This document shows positions 46,890 to 56,118 of a stretch of DNA of 56,140 bases, piece by piece. Position numbers and translations under genes: made by a program. Under the pieces are notes generated by a model, which worked only from the letters and a program-made list of their open reading frames with translations, was not told where the DNA came from and made no database searches. Each line of letters begins with the position of its first letter. Position 1 is the first letter of the stretch. The DNA comes from an uncultured Hyphomicrobiales bacterium (GTDB taxonomy: Bacteria > Pseudomonadota > Alphaproteobacteria > Rhizobiales > Devosiaceae), in the NCBI GenBank assembly GCA_903842455.1, contig CAIMLX010000213.1:1-56140 (forward strand). Direction: 5' to 3'.

Positions 46890-46899
46890 GGGTTCGTCC

Positions 46900-48342
46900 T
46901 CACATGTTCAGCGCGCGGCCATAGGCGTCGAGCACGCTTTCCTTCATCGTTTCCGACAGGGTCGGATGCGGGAAGATGGTGTGCATCAGGTCTTCCTCGG
47001 TGGTCTCGAGCCCCATGGCAACGACAAAGCCCTGGATCAGCTCGGTCACTTCGGCTCCCACCATGTGTGCGCCCAGCAGTTCGCCGGTCTTGGCATCGAA
47101 GATGGTCTTTACGAGGCCTTCCGGCTCGCCGAGCGCAATCGCCTTGCCGTTGCCGATGAACGGGAAACGGCCGACCTTGATCTCGCGCCCGGCTTCCTTG
47201 GCCTTCGCCTCGGTCAGCCCGACGCTGGCGATCTGCGGCTCGCAATAGGTGCAGCCCGGCACCTGCAGCTTGTTCAGCCCATGCACGCCCTTGAGCCCGG
47301 CAATGGTCTCGACGGTGATCACCGCCTCATGCTCGGCCTTGTGCGCCAGCATCGGCGGGCCGGCGACGTCGCCGATGGCCCAGATGGATGGCACGTTGGT
47401 GCGCCCATAGTGGTCGATGGCAATCGCGCCGCGATCGATCTTCACGCCGAGCGCTTCGAGCCCGAGGTTCTCCGAGTTGCACTGCACGCCCACCGCCGAG
47501 ATCAGCGCATCGGCCGCAATCTGCGATTTCTCGCCGGTCTTGGGCTCGATATGGGCGACAATGCCGTCCTTGGTCTTGTCAACCTTCGTCACCTTGGCGT
47601 CGGTGATGATCTTGATGCCACGCTTCTCGAACCGCTTCTTCACATGCGCGGCGATCTCGGCGTCCTCGACCGGCAGGATGGTCGGCAGCAGCTCCACCAC
47701 CGTCACCTCCGCGCCCATCGAGCGGTAGAAGCTTGCGAACTCCATGCCGATGGCGCCCGAGCCCATGATGACCAGGCTCTTGGGGAACTGCGCCGGCTTC
47801 ATCGCCTCGAAATACGTCCAGATCTTCTCGCCATCGGGCTCGATGCCCGGCAGCACGCGCGGCCGCGCGCCGGTGGCGATGATGATGTTCTTGGCCTTGT
47901 AGGTGCCCTCGCCCAGCGCGTTCTTGGGGATCGGTCCCTGCGGCTCGACGATCTTCTTCTTGGTCGGCGCCACCTTGATCTCGGTGGGCGAGGTCAGCAC
48001 CGCCTCGCCCCAGATGATGTCGACCTTGTTCTTCTTCATCAGGAACTGCACGCCGTTGTTCATCTGGTTGGCGATGCCGCGCGAGCGCTTGACAACAGCG
48101 TCGAGGTCGAAGCCGAACTCAGTGGCTGTCAGGCCGTAGTCCTTGGCGTGGCTCATGTGGCCATACACTTCGGCGGTGCGGAGCAATGCCTTGGTCGGGA
48201 TGCAGCCCCAGTTCGAGCAGATGCCGGCCATGTGCTCGCGCTCGACGATGGCGGTCTTCATCCCCAGCTGCGCCGCGCGGATCGCCGCGATGTAGCCGCC
48301 GGGGCCGGCGCCGACAACGATCAGGTCGTATTGGTCAGCCAT
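46900..48342 (-). CDS. lpd: Dihydrolipoyl dehydrogenase (E3)
   Basis: This 480-residue flavoprotein disulfide reductase reoxidises the lipoyl groups of PDH. FAD binding is at LIVVGAGPGGYIAAIRAAQLG. The redox pair lies in GICSNWGCIPTKALL (Cys-x4-Cys). NAD binding is at LVIMGSGAIGMEFASFY, and the C-terminal HPTLSETMKE carries the active-site His. It belongs to the PDH-linked branch. Confidence 0.97.
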   Translation of the reverse strand: MADQYDLIVVGAGPGGYIAAIRAAQLGMKTAIVEREHMAGICSNWGCIPTKALLRTAEVYGHMSHAKDYGLTATEFGFDLDAVVKRSRGIANQMNNGVQFLMKKNKVDIIWGEAVLTSPTEIKVAPTKKKIVEPQGPIPKNALGEGTYKAKNIIIATGARPRVLPGIEPDGEKIWTYFEAMKPAQFPKSLVIMGSGAIGMEFASFYRSMGAEVTVVELLPTILPVEDAEIAAHVKKRFEKRGIKIITDAKVTKVDKTKDGIVAHIEPKTGEKSQIAADALISAVGVQCNSENLGLEALGVKIDRGAIAIDHYGRTNVPSIWAIGDVAGPPMLAHKAEHEAVITVETIAGLKGVHGLNKLQVPGCTYCEPQIASVGLTEAKAKEAGREIKVGRFPFIGNGKAIALGEPEGLVKTIFDAKTGELLGAHMVGAEVTELIQGFVVAMGLETTEEDLMHTIFPHPTLSETMKESVLDAYGRALNM

Positions 48343-48343
48343 C

Positions 48344-48937
48344 TCAGTGTTCCTTCACCATCAGGAGCCAGTCCTTGCCCGGCTGCGTTCCGTCGGGGTA
48401 GTGCCGCATCGGCCGCGAAGCCGTCACCGCAAAACCCATGCGTTCATAGAGGGCGCGCGCGCCCGCATTCTTGTCCTCGACGATCAGCGCCAGCCCGCGC
48501 CGGCCGGTCTCGGTCCGCTTCTCTTCCGCCAGCGCCAGCAACTGGCCGCCCACGCCGTGACCACGCCACGGCACATGCACGCCGAGCATCGAGATGAACC
48601 ACTGCCCGGCCGACAGCCACTCCAGCTCGACGATCGGCACCAGGAACCCAGGCAGGTTGCCCGGAAACGGCCCCATCGCATCGGGCTCGGGATAGCCAAG
48701 CAGCATGCCGACGATCTCGCCGTCGCTCTCCGCCATCGTGGCGTTGCGCCAGTTCATCTCGCTGGTCTCGTCCAGCATGTCGAGCCGCCCGACCTCGAGC
48801 GGATCATAAGTCCCCCTCGCCCGCTCGTCATGCTCCCACCCCGCCCGGATGCCACCATGCGTCGCGATATTCACGAGCAAAGCCACCTCGGCCGCATCGG
48901 CCTTCGTCGCCGGCCGAATGGTAATCGGGGCCGTCAC
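48344..48937 (-). CDS. GNAT-family N-acetyltransferase
   Basis: This 197-residue acetyl-CoA-dependent acyltransferase fold begins TIRPATKADAAEVALLVNIA. The CoA loop is LGVHVPWRGHGVGGQLLALA (R-x-x-G-x-G/A form), followed by ALIVEDKNAGARALYERMGF, the conserved late motif. The substrate is unknown. Its start overlaps the SGNH hydrolase stop (ATGA) and lpd starts 1 bp after its own stop, so the gene is embedded in the PDH cluster. Confidence 0.9.
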   Translation of the reverse strand: MTAPITIRPATKADAAEVALLVNIATHGGIRAGWEHDERARGTYDPLEVGRLDMLDETSEMNWRNATMAESDGEIVGMLLGYPEPDAMGPFPGNLPGFLVPIVELEWLSAGQWFISMLGVHVPWRGHGVGGQLLALAEEKRTETGRRGLALIVEDKNAGARALYERMGFAVTASRPMRHYPDGTQPGKDWLLMVKEH

Positions 48938-49581
48938 AGGCCAAGCACCTGCTTCACCAGCGGCACAAGCCCTGCCCCGATGGCCCGCGTATTGGCCGGG
49001 TCGAGGTGGATGCCGTCGGCCTTCGACGTCTTCGCCGCCGTGCCGGCGTCGAAGAAGTGCACCTTCTGCTCTTCGGCTCGCTTCTTGTACTCGCGGGCGA
49101 AATCCACCGACGTCGCAATCGCCTCGTGCGGGCCGAAATGGTCCATCATGTCGGCCCAGTCGCCGAGGATGATCGGCGGCGGCGAGACGAGGATGATCTG
49201 CGGCTCGTCCTGCATCCGGCCGGCATAGTGCCCCCGGATGATCTGCACCAGCCGCGCCATGCCGCGACCGGCTTCGCCGGCGGTCCGCCCGTGGTGCGGC
49301 TTGATGTCGTTGGTGCCCAGCATGATGATGATCAGTTCGAGCGGCGAATGGCTCTCGAGCAGCGTCGGCAGCACCCGCGCGCCATTGCGGTCGGCACTGG
49401 CGAACCAGTCGTCATGCACCGTGGTGCGGCCGCCTAAGCCCTCGGCAATCACCCGCGCCGCCCCGCCGAGCCCCTGCTCCAGCGCCGTCGGCCAGCGATC
49501 CTCATAGGCATGCCGCGGCCCGCCCGGGATCGGGTTGGCCCCATAGGTCAGGCTGTCGCCATAGGCGAGAATGGTCTTCAT
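48934..49581 (-). CDS. SGNH/GDSL hydrolase (arylesterase-like)
   Basis: This 215-residue hydrolase has block I AYGDSLTYG with the nucleophile Ser around residue 9, block III MLGTNDIK with Asn, and block V DGIHLDP with Asp and His, so the triad is complete. There is no signal peptide, so it is probably cytosolic. The family includes arylesterases and carbohydrate esterases; the substrate is not evident. ATG 49581 has GGGAGCC... weakly upstream. Confidence 0.9.
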   Translation of the reverse strand: MKTILAYGDSLTYGANPIPGGPRHAYEDRWPTALEQGLGGAARVIAEGLGGRTTVHDDWFASADRNGARVLPTLLESHSPLELIIIMLGTNDIKPHHGRTAGEAGRGMARLVQIIRGHYAGRMQDEPQIILVSPPPIILGDWADMMDHFGPHEAIATSVDFAREYKKRAEEQKVHFFDAGTAAKTSKADGIHLDPANTRAIGAGLVPLVKQVLGL

Positions 49582-49600
49582 GGGAGCCTCCGGCTTCGGA

Positions 49601-49643
49601 GCGCCTTCAGGAAAAGTTGCAGACTTTTCCGGTTCGAAGGCGC
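49601..49643. repeat. Long two-part stem-loop after pdhC
   Basis: The outer stem GCGCCTTC/GAAGGCGC and inner stem GGAAAAGT/ACTTTTCC enclose a 5-nt loop, with a small internal bulge. It lies 15 bp after the pdhC stop and 20 bp before the SGNH start. It may reduce read-through from the PDH genes. Confidence 0.65.
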
Positions 49644-49657
49644 GACAATCAAGTAGT

Positions 49658-51025
49658 CTACGCCAGCATCATCACCGGGTTTTCGATCAGGCCCTTGAAC
49701 GCCGCCAGTAGCTCAGCACCAAGCGCCCCGTCTACCGAGCGGTGATCGACGCTCAGCGTCACCGTCATGAACGTCGCGACCTTCACCTGGCCCTTGTCCG
49801 CATAGACCCGCTCCTCGCCGGCACCCACCGCAAGGATGGTGCCGTGCGGCGGGTTGATCACCGCGGCGAATTCCTTGATGCCGAACATGCCGAGATTCGA
49901 CACCGAGCTCGACCCGCCCTGGTACTCATGCGGCGCCAGCTTCTTGTTACGGGCGCGGCCGGCAAGGTCCTTCACCTCTTCGGAGATCTGGCGCAGCGAC
50001 TTGGTATCGCAGGCCTTCACCACCGGGGTGAACAGGCCGCCGGGCACCGACACCGCCACCGCGACGTCGGCATGCTTGTGGTAGAGGATCGCGTCCCCGG
50101 CCCAGGTCGCATTGCCCGCCGGCACCTTCATCAGCGCCGCTGCCCAGGCCTTCATGACGAAGTCGTTGACCGAGAGCTTGTAGGTCGGCTTGCCGTCCTT
50201 GAGCGGCGCCGCCGCGTTGATCTGCTCGCGTGCCGACAGCAGCGCGTCGATCTTGCAGTCGAGCGTCAGGTAGAAATGCGGGATGGTCTGTTTGGCTTCG
50301 GTGAGCCGCGCCGCCACTACCTTGCGCATGCCGTCGTTCGGCACCAGCTCGTAGCTGCCCTCGGGATAAAGCGCGAGCACCTGCGCACGGGTCATGCCGC
50401 CAGCAACGGCCGCACCACCCGAAGGCGCCGCAGCCGCAGCTGCCGGCGCTGCCTTCAGCGGCGTCTTGCCCGACTTCGCGCCCTCGACGTCCGATTTCAC
50501 CACGCGGCCATGCGGGCCCGAACCGGAAATGGCTGAGAGCTCGATACCAGCTTCCTTCGCCAGCCGCTTTGCCAACGGCGAGGCAAACACGCGCGCGCCA
50601 TTTGCTGCCGGAGCTGGCGCCGCCGCCTTCGGTGCGGGCACTGGAGCCGCCGCCGAACCCGTCGTTGCTGTCGGCATCTTGGCCGCCGGAGCCGCTTCGG
50701 CCTTGGGCGCTTCCGTCTTCGCCGGCTCAGGCGCCTTCGCAGCCGGTGCCTGGGCGTCCGCCTTGATGTCCGAAGCGCTCTCGCCATCGGCAAGAATCAC
50801 CGCGATCACCGCGTTGACCTTCACGCCTTCGGTGCCCTCGGGCACCACGATCTTGCCGACGATGCCCTCGTCGATCGACTCGACTTCCATCGTCGCCTTG
50901 TCGGTCTCGATCTCGGCGATCACGTCACCGGAGGAGACCTTGTCGCCCTCCTTGACGTGCCACTTGGCGAGTTTGCCCTCCTCCATCGTGGGAGAGAGCG
51001 CGGGCATGGTGATATTGATGCTCAT
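49658..51025 (-). CDS. pdhC: Pyruvate dehydrogenase E2 (dihydrolipoyl acetyltransferase)
   Basis: This 455-residue core of the PDH complex has an N-terminal lipoyl domain with Lys43 in [14 protein letters not shown] long Ala/Pro linker (residues about 85-140), an E3/E1-binding domain (VFASPLAKRLAKEAGIEL) and a catalytic domain follow. The catalytic domain has SVNDFVMKAWAAAL and the catalytic His in VDHRSVDGALGAEL. It transfers acetyl to CoA. The deaminase and nuclease genes lie between it and pdhB. Confidence 0.97.
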   Translation of the reverse strand: MSINITMPALSPTMEEGKLAKWHVKEGDKVSSGDVIAEIETDKATMEVESIDEGIVGKIVVPEGTEGVKVNAVIAVILADGESASDIKADAQAPAAKAPEPAKTEAPKAEAAPAAKMPTATTGSAAAPVPAPKAAAPAPAANGARVFASPLAKRLAKEAGIELSAISGSGPHGRVVKSDVEGAKSGKTPLKAAPAAAAAAPSGGAAVAGGMTRAQVLALYPEGSYELVPNDGMRKVVAARLTEAKQTIPHFYLTLDCKIDALLSAREQINAAAPLKDGKPTYKLSVNDFVMKAWAAALMKVPAGNATWAGDAILYHKHADVAVAVSVPGGLFTPVVKACDTKSLRQISEEVKDLAGRARNKKLAPHEYQGGSSSVSNLGMFGIKEFAAVINPPHGTILAVGAGEERVYADKGQVKVATFMTVTLSVDHRSVDGALGAELLAAFKGLIENPVMMLA

Positions 51026-51031
51026 GGTGCC

Positions 51032-51481
51032 TTACTCGCCGATATCTTCGTTCCAGAGTTCCGGATGCTTCGCGATGAAGTCGGCCATCATGTGTTCGCA
51101 GCGCTCGTCGTGGTAGTCGACCACGTCGACGCCCGCGAGCGTCATGACATCCTGGAAGCCTTTGAAATTCTTGCTCTCTGCCACCACCACGCGGGAAATC
51201 CCGAACTGGATGATGGTGCCGGTGCACATCATGCAGGGGCTGAGCGTGGTGTAGCACGTCACGTCGCGATAGGTGCGCTGCCGGCCGGCATTCTGGATCG
51301 CGTCCATCTCTCCATGCAGGATAGGATCGCCCTTCTGCACCCGCCGGTTGTGCCCGCGCCCGATGATCTCGCCATCGCGCACCAGCACCGAGCCGATCGG
51401 AATGCCACCCTCTGAAAGGCCAAGCTGGGCCTCCTCGTAGGCGGCATCGAGAAATTTCTGGTCGTCGGAGTTCACGGCCAT
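51032..51481 (-). CDS. Cytosine deaminase of the yeast Fcy1 type
   Basis: This 149-residue zinc deaminase has catalytic His56-Gly-Glu58 (ILHGEMD) and zinc ligands Cys83 and Cys86 (TLSPCMMCTG). Fungal cytosine deaminase features run the whole length: YEEAQLGLSEGGIPIGSVLV, GRGHNRRVQKG, YTTLSPCMMCTGTII, HDERCEHMM, and the C-terminal ending WNEDIGE. This differs from CodA of E. coli, which is an amidohydrolase barrel. It would turn cytosine into uracil and ammonia in the cytosol. It sits 6 bp before pdhC, so it is part of the PDH operon. Confidence 0.85.
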   Translation of the reverse strand: MAVNSDDQKFLDAAYEEAQLGLSEGGIPIGSVLVRDGEIIGRGHNRRVQKGDPILHGEMDAIQNAGRQRTYRDVTCYTTLSPCMMCTGTIIQFGISRVVVAESKNFKGFQDVMTLAGVDVVDYHDERCEHMMADFIAKHPELWNEDIGE

Positions 51482-51483
51482 AG

Positions 51484-52098
51484 CTATCGATCTCCGGCGT
51501 AGAGGGCTTGGGGGTTCTCGTTGAAGCCGAGCGGTCTGTCAAAAGGCCAGAGCGACGCAAGCGGCAACGAAATTTGGTTGAAGGGCGGAACGCTGACATG
51601 ATCGGCCGAACTCCAGCCACCGAGCACAATCCAGCGCCCGTCCAACAGTTCAAATGCTTGCAGCATCTGCTGCCTTGGGTCGATCAACCAGAGGTAGTGG
51701 ACACCGGCCGTTGCGTAGATGCGCATCTTCGCTGTTCGATCACGGGTTTCCGTCGAGGCCGAGAGTATCTCGCATACCCAGTCCGGCGCGACATCTATCC
51801 AGGCGGTGTCCGGCGATGAGGACAGTCGCTCGCGTCGCCAGCCGGCCAAATCAGGAACCACCACATCGCTGCCCAGATGCAGTTCCGGTTCGTCGAGGAA
51901 TATCCAACCACCGGGGCCGTCGATCCCTTCCTGGAAAGGACCCTGGAGCTTCCCGGCGAGCGCAAACGATGTTGCACCATGGCGTGGAGCGGGGCGCGGG
52001 TGTGTGTACAGCGTGCCGTCGATTATCTCAGCGACAAGGTCTGATGGCACGGCCACCAGTTCGTCGTACAGGGCTTTCTTCTCAGCGACGCTCGCCAT
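51484..52098 (-). CDS. Uma2-family (PD-(D/E)XK) nuclease-like protein
   Basis: This 204-residue protein is of the Uma2/DUF820 family with a restriction-endonuclease-like fold. Candidate metal residues are Asp in VVPDLAGW and Glu in WVCEILSAS, followed by RDRTAKMRIYATAGVHYLW with the Lys and the family signature. Members are abundant in cyanobacteria and scattered elsewhere; the role is unknown. It is packed with 2-bp gaps between pdhB and the deaminase gene, so transcription is shared with PDH. Confidence 0.88.
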   Translation of the reverse strand: MASVAEKKALYDELVAVPSDLVAEIIDGTLYTHPRPAPRHGATSFALAGKLQGPFQEGIDGPGGWIFLDEPELHLGSDVVVPDLAGWRRERLSSSPDTAWIDVAPDWVCEILSASTETRDRTAKMRIYATAGVHYLWLIDPRQQMLQAFELLDGRWIVLGGWSSADHVSVPPFNQISLPLASLWPFDRPLGFNENPQALYAGDR

Positions 52099-52100
52099 CC

Positions 52101-53489
<1,389 letters not shown>

Positions 53490-53561
53490 CTTCGTGCTCC
53501 GCAGAGGGGCGATCAGGCGGCAGGGCCGCCCACGAGTTTCAAGAACGGACCGGCGCGGCCA

Positions 53562-53834
53562 TCAGCCGAACCGGCGCCAGAGAATGATTGTGACGAGTGC
53601 GACCAGCGCCAGCAGCACCGCGACGCGGGCGAGCCGGAACCAGAGCGGATACCTCCCGCCGCTGCGCGCTTCGGCATCCACCATGGCGCGCCGCGTCTGC
53701 GGCCAGTCCTCGATGAACTTCAGTAACCGGCGAAAGCTGGCGATGATCGCGCCGCCGGTCCACCAGAAGTAAACGAGGAACAGCACACCCACCGCGAGTG
53801 CCAGCAACCAGACCTGCCAGTCCACCTGCACCAT
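53562..53834 (-). CDS. Small two-segment membrane protein
   Basis: This is a 90-residue protein with membrane segments about 7-28 (VWLLALAVGVLFLVYFWWTG) and 66-85 (LARVAVLLALVALVTIILW). A basic loop containing FRRLLKFIEDWPQTRRAMVD lies between them. No motif assigns a function. It lies between the pdhA-adjacent membrane protein and pdhB on the same strand, with a 72-bp gap before pdhB. Confidence 0.75.
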   Translation of the reverse strand: MVQVDWQVWLLALAVGVLFLVYFWWTGGAIIASFRRLLKFIEDWPQTRRAMVDAEARSGGRYPLWFRLARVAVLLALVALVTIILWRRFG

Positions 53835-53873
53835 GCTGGCTCCGCCTCGTCACGTTGACCGGTTCCACCATCA

Positions 53874-54167
53874 TCATGCCGCGTTCCCCGTCACGATGTT
53901 CAGCACCACTACGACGATCAGCCCGCCAACGCAGGCGGCGAACAGCCCGACACTCTTGCGAAACGTCTCGATCGCCGGTGCTGCCGTTTCATCGACGCGC
54001 TGGCGCACTGCCGGATAATTGAGGCTCCAGAGCTCCATCGCGGCCTTGCTGCCCTGCCCGGCCGGCGCAGCCCGCCACACACGGGCAAAGCTCAGCGCGA
54101 TGCGCACGAAGGCATAGGCCGCCACCAGCCAGACCAGCAGTCCGATGGTGAAGATGACCCCCGTCAT
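53874..54167 (-). CDS. Small two-segment membrane protein coupled to pdhA
   Basis: This is a 97-residue protein with membrane segments about 4-25 (VIFTIGLLVWLVAAYAFVRI) and 72-93 (VGLFAACVGGLIVVVVLNIV). ATG 54167 overlaps the pdhA TGA (ATGA), so it is translationally coupled. No family is recognised. Together with the neighbouring 90-residue protein it forms a pair of the same topology inside the PDH operon. Confidence 0.78.
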   Translation of the reverse strand: MTGVIFTIGLLVWLVAAYAFVRIALSFARVWRAAPAGQGSKAAMELWSLNYPAVRQRVDETAAPAIETFRKSVGLFAACVGGLIVVVVLNIVTGNAA

Positions 54168-55174
54168 GCGGCGTAGATGTCCGTCCACAGTTCCGCCGCC
54201 GGCGGCTCGGCATCGGACGTGGCAAAATCAGCTGCCTCGGTGACGATGGCGCGAATTTCCGCCTCGACTTCCTTCAGCCACTCCTCGGTGCCGTAGCGCT
54301 TTTCGAGGATGCGGTTCTTCACCTGCTCGATCGGGTCGCGCTCGGCGCGCATGCTCGCCACTTCGTCCTTGGATCGATACTTGGCCGGATCGGACATCGA
54401 ATGGCCGCGATAGCGATAGGTCTGCATCTCGAGGATATACGGCCCCTTGCCGGAGCGCGCATGCTCGATGGCGCGCTTGGCCGCATCATGCACCAGGCGG
54501 ACGTCCATGCCGTCGACCTGCTCGCCGTCGATGCCGAAGGACAGGCCGCGCTTGGAGAAATCGCCCTGCGCCGTCGCCCGGTCCACCGAGGTGCCCATGG
54601 CGTAGCGATTGTTTTCGATGATGTAGACCGCCGGCAGGTTCCAGAGCTTGGCCATGTTGAAGCTCTCGTAGACCTGGCCCTGGTTGGCCGCGCCGTCGCC
54701 GAAATACGAGATCGAAACGGTGTTGTCGCCACGGTACTTCGCGGCGAACGCCAGCCCGGTGCCGAGCGACACCTGGGCCCCGACGATGCCGTTACCGCCA
54801 TAGAAGCGATGCTCGTTGGAGAACATGTGCATCGAGCCGCCCTTGCCTTTCGACAAGCCGCCCTGGCGCCCGGTGAGTTCGGCCATCACACCCTTGGGGT
54901 CGAGCCCCATAACCAGCATGTGGCCGTGGTCACGGTAGCCGGTGATCTGGGCGTCCTCGCCCTTCTTGGACGCCATGGTGATGCCGGTCACCACCGCTTC
55001 CTGGCCGATATAGAGGTGGCAGAAACCGCCGATCAGGCCCATGCCGTACATCTGGCCGGCCTTCTCCTCGAAGCGGCGGATGAGCAGCATGTCGCGATAA
55101 GCGGAGAGTTCCTGTTCCTTGGTGAGTTCGGGGACATTGGACTGGGCCGGCTTGGCCTCCGCTTTACGCGCCAT
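54164..55174 (-). CDS. pdhA: Pyruvate dehydrogenase E1 alpha
   Basis: This 336-residue subunit has the thiamine diphosphate motif SYFGDGAANQGQVYESFNMA, and EMQTYRYRGHSMSDPAKYRS is the conserved phosphorylation-loop region of E1 alpha. The N-terminal 20 residues are charged and low-complexity. It heads the PDH/lipoate cluster. No promoter motif is obvious in the 112-bp gap to the ftsB-like gene. Confidence 0.97.
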   Translation of the reverse strand: MARKAEAKPAQSNVPELTKEQELSAYRDMLLIRRFEEKAGQMYGMGLIGGFCHLYIGQEAVVTGITMASKKGEDAQITGYRDHGHMLVMGLDPKGVMAELTGRQGGLSKGKGGSMHMFSNEHRFYGGNGIVGAQVSLGTGLAFAAKYRGDNTVSISYFGDGAANQGQVYESFNMAKLWNLPAVYIIENNRYAMGTSVDRATAQGDFSKRGLSFGIDGEQVDGMDVRLVHDAAKRAIEHARSGKGPYILEMQTYRYRGHSMSDPAKYRSKDEVASMRAERDPIEQVKNRILEKRYGTEEWLKEVEAEIRAIVTEAADFATSDAEPPAAELWTDIYAA

Positions 55175-55286
55175 GCAATCGCTCCGGAATCTGGTAGCGG
55201 CCGTCGATGGCAGCCGCGTATCGTTCCAGCATAGCGCAAAAAGCCGAAAGTTGCGAATCCCGCGTTTGCACGAGAAAACAGCGCTA

Positions 55287-55682
55287 TCAGTCTATGCCGC
55301 TTTCGATTTCTCCGCTTAACCCACTTGTAGTTGATGTCGTTCCTGAACCGGAAACCGGTTTACCGGTTACCGGATTGACCATGATGACATAGTCATCGGG
55401 CTCCGACATCGACAGCAGCGCTCGGGCCCGCTCCGAGACCAGGTCCGGATCGAGGCTCGACGACTTGAACAGCGAGATCCGGTGTCGATAGGAATCGATC
55501 TCTGCGGCCAGCGCTGCCGAGTTTGCACCCAGTTCCTCGATCTCCTGCTCGAGGACATCCTGGCTCTCGATGCCGAACTGGCCGGTGAAGAACGAGTAGC
55601 CGAGGTAACCCTGGAAGGCGATGAGGATCGCCGTGATGCCGAGGTGACGCCAGAAGGCCGGACGTTTGAGACGAGTAGACAT
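55287..55682 (-). CDS. FtsB/DivIC-like septum formation initiator
   Basis: This 131-residue bitopic membrane protein has a short cytoplasmic start, one membrane segment (ITAILIAFQGYLGYSFF, about residues 16-32) and a periplasmic coiled coil (VLEQEIEELGANSAALAAEI). It then has the SLDPDLVSERARALLSMSEPD pattern typical of the FtsB/DivIC family, which helps recruit division proteins with FtsL and FtsQ. A Ser/Thr/Gly-rich tail of about 25 residues follows. ATG 55682 is preferred over the open frame to 55718, which lacks a ribosome-binding site. ftsB before pdhA is usual in this order. Confidence 0.88.
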   Translation of the reverse strand: MSTRLKRPAFWRHLGITAILIAFQGYLGYSFFTGQFGIESQDVLEQEIEELGANSAALAAEIDSYRHRISLFKSSSLDPDLVSERARALLSMSEPDDYVIMVNPVTGKPVSGSGTTSTTSGLSGEIESGID

Positions 55683-55832
55683 GAGCAATCTCGCGAAGCG
55701 ACGCCGCACCATAGACAACAGCCGCTTAACAGGCGGTTGTGACCGCGCGAGATCGAAGGCTGGCGCGGGAGCTCCACCTTCGGCGCTCTCGCCTCTAGGG
55801 CCGATGTGCCAAGGTCCCCGCCACGAGGAATC

Positions 55833-55877
55833 CTTCCCCCGTATACGAGGAAGGTGCCCGGCAGGTCGGAAGGGGGA
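55833..55877. repeat. Intergenic palindromic repeat, diverged copy
   Basis: CCTTCCCCC-GTATACGA-GGAAGG is followed by GTGCCCGGCAGGTCGGAAGG. It has the same layout as the copy at 13818 (palindrome, GTGCCCGCAGGGCGG, G run). Confidence 0.5.
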
Positions 55878-56027
55878 GCAACACGCTCAAGACCTGCCGC
55901 CTTTAGCGCCCGGGTTCTCCACCACCCTCGCCACACCCCCACAACGTGTCATCCCTGAGCAAGCAGGGACCCAACTCGAAGCCTGCGCAAGCGATGCTGG
56001 TTCGGCCTCCTACCTCCCCACCCCCAC

Positions 56028-56118
56028 TGTCACCCCGGCGAAGGCCGGGGCCCATCCTGAGCGGCCGGAGCAAGGCCGCAATGCCACAGGCTGGATCCCG
56101 GCCTTCGCCGGGATGACA
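56028..56118. repeat. REP-like element with 22-bp inverted ends
   Basis: The arms at 56028-56049 and 56097-56118 are inverted copies with one mismatch. Each contains CCCGGCGAAGGCCGGG or its complement and is bounded by TGTCA/TGACA. About 47 bp lie between them. This form resembles the GTCATCCCGGC... palindromic units found in many proteobacterial genomes. Confidence 0.75.

Noticed and set aside
45264-48597. Long plus-strand open frames antisense to lipA and lpd
   Set aside because: Same shadow effect; both real genes carry full motif sets.
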